NCBI GenBank assembly: GCA_021201135.1
Contig: JAJQGT010000006.1
Location: forward strand, 285,254-349,253
Direction of reading: 5' to 3'
From: Oscillospiraceae bacterium
GTDB taxonomy: Bacteria > Bacillota > Clostridia > Oscillospirales > Ruminococcaceae
Length of the DNA: 64,000 nt
Position numbers and translations under genes: made by a program. Of this stretch, positions 59,951-64,000 are shown in pieces; position 1 is the stretch's first letter; every line of letters begins with the position of its first letter. The notes beneath the pieces were generated by a model. The model saw only the letters and a list, made by a program, of their open reading frames with translations, ran no database searches and was not told the DNA's origin.

Positions 59951-60805
59951 TTACTTGACCACCGAGAGCTTTGCCGCAGTATAAGTGTTCTCCATGAGCA
60001 TGGCAATAGTCATTGGTCCGACTCCTCCGGGAACGGGAGTTATGAAGCCGGCAACCTTGGATGCCGCCTTGAAATCGACATCTCCGCAGAGCTTGCCGTT
60101 TGCGTCTCTGTTCATTCCCACGTCGATTACAACCGCTCCGGGCTTGATCATGTCGCCGGTGATGAGCTTTGACTTGCCGACAGCCGCCACAAGTATATCA
60201 GCCTCACGGCATACGTCGCCTAGATTTTCTGTCTTCGAGTGGCAAATCGTTACGGTGCCGTTTGCCTGCAGGAGAAGCATTGCCATCGGTTTGCCGACAA
60301 TATTGCTTCTTCCGACAACTACGCATCTTTTACCTGCTACATCGACTCCGGTCGACTTTATGAGCTCCATTACCCCCGCAGGAGTGCACGGTGCAAAGTC
60401 TCCGCCGCCAGTGACAAGCTTTCCGACGTTAATCGGGTGGAAGCAATCAACATCCTTCTTTGGATTGATTGCCGCTATAATAGTGTCCTCATCGATATGC
60501 TTTGGGAGCGGTAGCTGAACCAGAATACCGTGGATTTCGGGATTCTTGTTGAGTGAATCTATCAGCTCCAACAGAACAATCTCGGGTGTTTCCTCCGGAA
60601 GAACGTATTCAAAAGATTTGAAGCCGACCTCTTCGCAAGCTTTCTTCTTGTTTCTTACATATATTTTCGATGCGGGATCATTTCCGACAAGGACCACAGC
60701 AAGACCCGGAATGACTTTGGATGTTTTCTGGAATCTGATTGCGTCCTTACGGATTCTTTCTTTTACAGCCGCCGCAACGGCTTTTCCGTCTATAATTTCT
60801 GCCAT
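59951..60805 (-). CDS. folD: Bifunctional methylenetetrahydrofolate dehydrogenase/cyclohydrolase
   Basis: 284-residue FolD. The catalytic Lys lies in [25 protein letters not shown] is the folate-site motif, [11 protein letters not shown] belongs to the NADP Rossmann fold, and [12 protein letters not shown] is the C-terminal signature. Interconverts methylene- and formyl-THF in one-carbon metabolism. AAGGGG precedes the ATG, 23 bases behind lgt. Confidence 0.96.
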   Translation of the reverse strand: MAEIIDGKAVAAAVKERIRKDAIRFQKTSKVIPGLAVVLVGNDPASKIYVRNKKKACEEVGFKSFEYVLPEETPEIVLLELIDSLNKNPEIHGILVQLPLPKHIDEDTIIAAINPKKDVDCFHPINVGKLVTGGGDFAPCTPAGVMELIKSTGVDVAGKRCVVVGRSNIVGKPMAMLLLQANGTVTICHSKTENLGDVCREADILVAAVGKSKLITGDMIKPGAVVIDVGMNRDANGKLCGDVDFKAASKVAGFITPVPGGVGPMTIAMLMENTYTAAKLSVVK

Positions 60806-60828
60806 ATAATTCCCCTTTGTTATTACTA

Positions 60829-62091
60829 TTACTCTTCGATTTTTATATTCTCTTCTTCGGGTTCATGAGTCACTTCGAGAGTTTCATCGTGAATATCTTC
60901 CGAAATCTCTTCAGTTTCCGGCGATTCTTCATTCAGAAACTCATCGGCAAGTATATGCTGATTGTCGTCGACATTATCTTCGGCGCTGTCGCCGACAGTG
61001 TCACCGGCAGTGTCATCAACAATATGCTCATCCTCTTCGAGGCTTTCGTTCTGACCCTTCTTTGACTTCTTATAGGCTTCTTTCAGCAGAGCCTTTGATT
61101 CGTCGGTATTGCAATAAAGCACATATCCGCCCTGCTTCTTACCTCTTATGCCCAGATAGATAAGCATTATTACTGCGAAGATGAAGCAGGTTCCGGCAAG
61201 GAGCTGAGAAACCTTGAGCGAAATTACGTCGTTATTGACAAGATACAGGCTGTCAGTTCTCAAGCCTTCAATCCAGAATCTGCCGAAGCCGTACCAACCG
61301 ATATACATGAGGAAGAGCTGACCGTCATATTTACGGTGCTTCGAATAGATGTGAAGAATTATGAAGCCTAAGAGGCACCAGAGCGACTCATACAGGAAGC
61401 AAGGATGTGCGAGCATATCGACAGCACGATTCGTTACAACCGATGTATTGTCGGGATATACAAAGAAATAAATACCGTTCAGGATACTCTTCGAAACCAT
61501 TCCCCAAGGGAGCGAGCCGGCTGCTTCGGAATAACCATACGCTTCTTGGTTGAAGAAGTTGCCCCAACGTCCGAGACATTGACCGATAAGGAAGCCCATT
61601 CCGGCAAGGTCGAGCATAGGCATCAGCTTGACCTTCCGAATCTTTGCCATTATTCCGCCGATTAAAAGTCCGCCGATAATGCCGCCGTAGATGGCAAGTC
61701 CGCCGTCACGAATGTTGAATATCTCCGCGAAATCGAGGGTCCCCTCTTCTGTCATATAGTTTTCGATGCTGAATATAACATAGTAGAGTCTTGCGCCGAT
61801 TATTCCTCCGATGAGACCGGCAAGAACGGTATCGGTCACTCTGTCGATATCGAGACCGAATTTGCGGCATCTCGAGAATGCGTATATCATTGCGAGAACC
61901 ATTCCGACGGCAATCAGGAATCCATACCAATAGATGTCGAGATTGATCCCCGGAATCGTGAACATTACGTTGTCGATTGAAAGTCCGTTCGGGAACAGCT
62001 TTGTAAACAGAGTACTGTTCGGAAAATAGATAACATTGCCGTCGCTGTCAAGAAGCTCGCGGACAAAGTCAGAAGTCATTGCTAAGGTCAT
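60829..62091 (-). CDS. lgt: Prolipoprotein diacylglyceryl transferase with acidic C-terminal tail
   Basis: 420 residues. The membrane enzyme occupies about 45-315 with seven helices and the Lgt signature [17 protein letters not shown]; it attaches diacylglycerol to the lipobox Cys of lipoproteins such as the two encoded in this window. The ending is unusual: after the last helix come about 100 residues, first Lys-rich, then strongly acidic (Glu/Asp), which typical Lgt lacks. AAAGGT precedes the ATG. Promoter at 62146-62174; folD follows. Confidence 0.93.
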   Translation of the reverse strand: MTLAMTSDFVRELLDSDGNVIYFPNSTLFTKLFPNGLSIDNVMFTIPGINLDIYWYGFLIAVGMVLAMIYAFSRCRKFGLDIDRVTDTVLAGLIGGIIGARLYYVIFSIENYMTEEGTLDFAEIFNIRDGGLAIYGGIIGGLLIGGIMAKIRKVKLMPMLDLAGMGFLIGQCLGRWGNFFNQEAYGYSEAAGSLPWGMVSKSILNGIYFFVYPDNTSVVTNRAVDMLAHPCFLYESLWCLLGFIILHIYSKHRKYDGQLFLMYIGWYGFGRFWIEGLRTDSLYLVNNDVISLKVSQLLAGTCFIFAVIMLIYLGIRGKKQGGYVLYCNTDESKALLKEAYKKSKKGQNESLEEDEHIVDDTAGDTVGDSAEDNVDDNQHILADEFLNEESPETEEISEDIHDETLEVTHEPEEENIKIEE

Positions 62092-62145
62092 ATGAAGATA
62101 CCTTTCGTAAAAAATTGGTGCTTAAAAACCATATTCACCTAGGCT

Positions 62146-62174
62146 ATTGTATCACAATACGATGTTTATTGCAA
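62146..62174 (-). promoter_or_regulatory. Sigma-A promoter of lgt-folD
   Basis: Minus strand: -35 TTGCAA (62169-62174), 17-bp spacer, -10 TACAAT (62146-62151). The -10 lies in a small dyad ATTGT-ATC-ACAAT. Confidence 0.75.
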
Positions 62175-62228
62175 GAGTTACACATTAATTTCATTTTTCG
62201 GAGTCTCAAATCATATACATATAAATAT

Positions 62229-62265
62229 AAAAAATTCAGGCGTATACGAAAATACACGCCTGAAT
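62229..62265 (-). terminator. Terminator of the abrB-like gene
   Basis: Nearly perfect 13-bp stem (62234-62246 with 62253-62265) followed by a T-run on the minus strand. Confidence 0.92.
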
Positions 62266-62290
62266 CCTATACGACAGAAAAAGAGCCAAA

Positions 62291-62539
62291 TCAGATTTCC
62301 ATTTCCTTGATTTTCTTAAGGCAAGCGGGGCAAATATGCTTGTTGCCGAAAGGAATGATATCCTCGCCCTCACCGCAAAGAGCGCAGGAATTGGAATACT
62401 TTCTCAGGATAATGTTGTCGCCGTCGGTCAGAATCTCGATGGGGTCCTTGATGTTAAGGTCCATAGACTTTCTGAGCTCCATGGGGATGACAATTCTTCC
62501 AAGCTCGTCGATTCTTCTTACAATACCGGTTGATTTCAT
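62291..62539 (-). CDS. AbrB/SpoVT-type transition-state regulator with zinc-ribbon tail
   Basis: 82 residues. An N-terminal swapped-hairpin DNA-binding domain (1-48) has the AbrB core GIVRRIDELGRIVIPMELRK. A short C-terminal part holds two CxxC pairs (CALC and CPAC), probably a zinc ribbon. In B. subtilis, AbrB-family proteins control transition-state and sporulation genes. Here it stands alone, divergent from spmAB. Strong AAGGAGG ribosome binding site and its own promoter. Confidence 0.92.
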   Translation of the reverse strand: MKSTGIVRRIDELGRIVIPMELRKSMDLNIKDPIEILTDGDNIILRKYSNSCALCGEGEDIIPFGNKHICPACLKKIKEMEI

Positions 62540-62570
62540 AGTGTCGTACCTCCTTGACGTTTATATAAAT

Positions 62571-62599
62571 ATTATACAGCATAATTCGACATAATGCAA
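62571..62599 (-). promoter_or_regulatory. Sigma-A promoter of the abrB-like gene
   Basis: Minus strand: -35 TTGCAT (62594-62599), 17-bp spacer, -10 TATAAT (62571-62576). Confidence 0.85.
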
Positions 62600-62695
62600 G
62601 TACCATTCGAGGTAAAATTTCAGAAATTGGTGTGAAAAAACAGTTTTTATATCGTCGTAACAAATAGCTCTGTGAAACACAAAGGAGTTTAACAT

Positions 62696-63283
62696 ATGAT
62701 AGATTTTATACTGGCGGGAATTATCGCAGTGTCCTGCGTATATGGATTTTTTAACGGAGGAGCGGAAGCTGTCTCAAATGCCGTTTTAACGAGCGGACAA
62801 ACCGCAGTGACGCTGACCTTAAGCATCTTAGGCGCTATGGCGACATGGGGCGGAGTTATGAAGCTTGCCGAAAAAAGCGGACTTACAGACAGGATTGCAC
62901 GTCTGATAAGTCCGGTTATAGGTCTTATATTCAGAGGTCTTGACAAAAACTCAAAAGCATTCAAAGCCATCGCCATGAACATTACTGCCAATCTCTTCGG
63001 TCTCGGAAACGCCGCAACTCCTCTCGGAATTGAGGCTATGAAGGAGCTTAAAGCAGAAGAAAACTGTGAAGATACGGCATCCAGAAACATGGTGCTTCTT
63101 ACGGTAATCAACACTTCTTCGATAGAACTTATACCTTCAACCGTAGCGGCACTTCGGGTTACATACGGAAGCGGGTCGCCGATGGACATTCTGCCGTGTG
63201 TGTTGACAGTTTCGGTTTTGTCACTGACAGCGGCTATTATGTGCGCATATGCTTTTGATAAGATAGGACGGAGAAAAAAGTGA
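62696..63283 (+). CDS. spmA: Spore maturation protein A
   Basis: 195-residue nucleoside-recognition (Gate) domain membrane protein. It carries the family stretch GLGNAATPLGIEAM and several helices. In B. subtilis, SpmA and SpmB are required for full dehydration of the spore core. AAAGGAG lies eight bases before the ATG. I could not assign a sigma-E type promoter with confidence. The stop overlaps the spmB start. Confidence 0.94.
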   Translation: MIDFILAGIIAVSCVYGFFNGGAEAVSNAVLTSGQTAVTLTLSILGAMATWGGVMKLAEKSGLTDRIARLISPVIGLIFRGLDKNSKAFKAIAMNITANLFGLGNAATPLGIEAMKELKAEENCEDTASRNMVLLTVINTSSIELIPSTVAALRVTYGSGSPMDILPCVLTVSVLSLTAAIMCAYAFDKIGRRKK

Positions 63284-63801
63284 GAATTACAAGTCTTGTC
63301 GTCCCTGTATTTGTCCTCGGAGTTATTCTTTACAGCTTACATAAGAAAACAGGCGTTTTCGATACGTTTATAGCGGGAGCAAAAGAAAATATCGCCGTCT
63401 GCTTCAACATACTCCCCTCTCTGGTCGCTCTTATGCTGGCAGTAGAGATGTTCAAAGCTTCGGGTGCGCTTTCGGCATTGACAAATCTAATTGAGCCAAT
63501 CACTTCAATTATAGGAATCCCATCCGAATGTGTGCCTCTGGCGCTCATGCGACCGGTTTCGGGAAGCGGTGCGCTCTCGATGCTCGACAGCATCCTTTCG
63601 GAATACGGTGCTGACAGCTTTATCGGTCGGGTTGCAAGCGTACTGATGGGTTCAACGGAAACCACACTTTACACCGTTGCCGTTTACTTTGGAGCCGTCA
63701 AGATAAAGAAAACACGCCATGCTCTGCCCTCGGCACTCGTGGGCGATTTCACGGCGTTTATTCTTTCCGCACTGACGGTCAGGCTTTTTCTCGGAGCATA
63801 G
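63280..63801 (+). CDS. spmB: Spore maturation protein B
   Basis: 173 residues, also a Gate-domain membrane protein. LMRPVSGSGALSML and GSTETTLYTVAVYFG are the SpmB signature. GTG start overlapping the spmA stop (GTGA, 63280-63283), so the pair is coupled. The next gene converges from the other strand within three bases. Confidence 0.94.
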   Translation: MRITSLVVPVFVLGVILYSLHKKTGVFDTFIAGAKENIAVCFNILPSLVALMLAVEMFKASGALSALTNLIEPITSIIGIPSECVPLALMRPVSGSGALSMLDSILSEYGADSFIGRVASVLMGSTETTLYTVAVYFGAVKIKKTRHALPSALVGDFTAFILSALTVRLFLGA

Positions 63802-63803
63802 GC

Positions 63804-64000
63804 TCAGCGCTCAATGATTCTCTCAATGTGAGATGCTCTGCCGGTTTTCTCGTCGAACTCGACCACTACACCGTTAATGAAGCATGGCGTGTCGGCTTCG
63901 GCGAATCTTACAGGGAAGTTGAGCCGCTGTTTTTCGATTGCTATCTCTTTGTTTACCCCCAAGACGGAATCCTCGGGACCGGTCATTCCGACATCGGTAA
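63804..64000 (-). CDS. YmdB-family metallophosphoesterase, C-terminal end, cut by window edge
   Basis: Only the last 65 or so residues are present, and the frame is open to the right edge. The sequence TDVGMTGPEDSVLGVNKEIA, then LNFPVRF, INGVVVEFDEKTG and a final IERI matches the C-terminus of the TIGR00282/YmdB phosphoesterases, which hydrolyse 2',3'-cyclic nucleotides and affect sporulation and biofilm choice in B. subtilis. The catalytic part is outside the window. The call rests on this C-terminal pattern only. Confidence 0.75.
   Translation of the reverse strand, partial: TDVGMTGPEDSVLGVNKEIAIEKQRLNFPVRFAEADTPCFINGVVVEFDEKTGRASHIERIIER

Noticed and set aside
62600-62680. Sigma-E type promoter for spmA
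   Set aside because: Only loose matches (GTAACAAAT) without a fitting -35.

Overview
The window looks like a chromosomal segment of a strictly anaerobic, Gram-positive, probably spore-forming member of the Clostridia (Oscillospiraceae-like; the exact family cannot be fixed from sequence alone). Reasons: anaerobic ribonucleotide reductase nrdDG, spore maturation genes spmAB, a SpoIIM-like protein, an AbrB/SpoVT-type regulator, a T-box leader on alaS, strong AGGAGG ribosome binding sites and TTGACA-17-TATAAT promoters. Most genes lie on the minus strand. No insertion sequence, prophage, CRISPR array or rRNA gene was seen.

Layout. 1-4.7 kb: start of der, the yceD-rpmF unit, a P-loop protein, pgi, a DacF-like protein that has lost all three penicillin-binding motifs, and an HPr-like protein without the phosphorylatable histidine. 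4.9-9.4 kb: mtaB, then an ECF sigma factor / membrane anti-sigma-like protein / 14-codon ORF / ABC exporter unit. 9.5-13.2 kb: glycolytic operon pgk-tpiA-gpmI. 13.3-20.4 kb: an orphan FtsX-type permease split by an in-frame TAG, trmL, a pyridoxamine kinase, a 59-aa membrane peptide, then TPR, SpoIIM-like and YesL-like membrane genes. 20.5-24.8 kb: MarR plus two ABC half-transporters. 24.8-31.9 kb: tRNA-Ser, a MATE pump divergent from yfcE with interlocked promoters, a four-gene acyltransferase/GT8/GT8/acyltransferase operon, an esterase and two tRNA-Gln genes. 32-36.7 kb: T-box-alaS-hit-apt and a HAD protein. 36.7-42.1 kb: a second MarR/ABC/ABC cassette, tRNA-Val, and a DUF6514/hydrolase pair joined by an 18-bp tandem repeat. 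42.2-51.3 kb: a same-strand run nrdD-nrdG-lipoprotein-deoC-deoD-deoB-cdd-pdp behind two NrdR-box-like sites. 51.4-54.8 kb: SGNH hydrolase/DUF4358 pair and asnB. 54.9-59.8 kb: a yybP-ykoY (Mn2+) riboswitch followed by mntP, a P-type ATPase and a GH43 glycosidase. 59.9-64 kb: lgt-folD, abrB, spmAB and the C-terminal end of a YmdB-family phosphoesterase.

How the parts work together. The window combines central metabolism (pgi, pgk, tpiA, gpmI), deoxynucleotide supply and salvage (nrdDG, deo genes, cdd, pdp), manganese homeostasis, translation upkeep (alaS, tRNAs, mtaB, trmL) and a large export and envelope component (five ABC half-transporters, MATE, lgt, SGNH, glycolipid-type genes). The points most worth follow-up are the catalytically degenerate DacF homologue behind a sporulation-type promoter, the overlapping acyltransferase/glycosyltransferase operon, the sigma/anti-sigma/mini-ORF/exporter unit with its G7-tract promoter, and the Mn-riboswitch transcript that seems to run into a glycosidase. 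All family calls are from motif recognition by eye; no database search was run.
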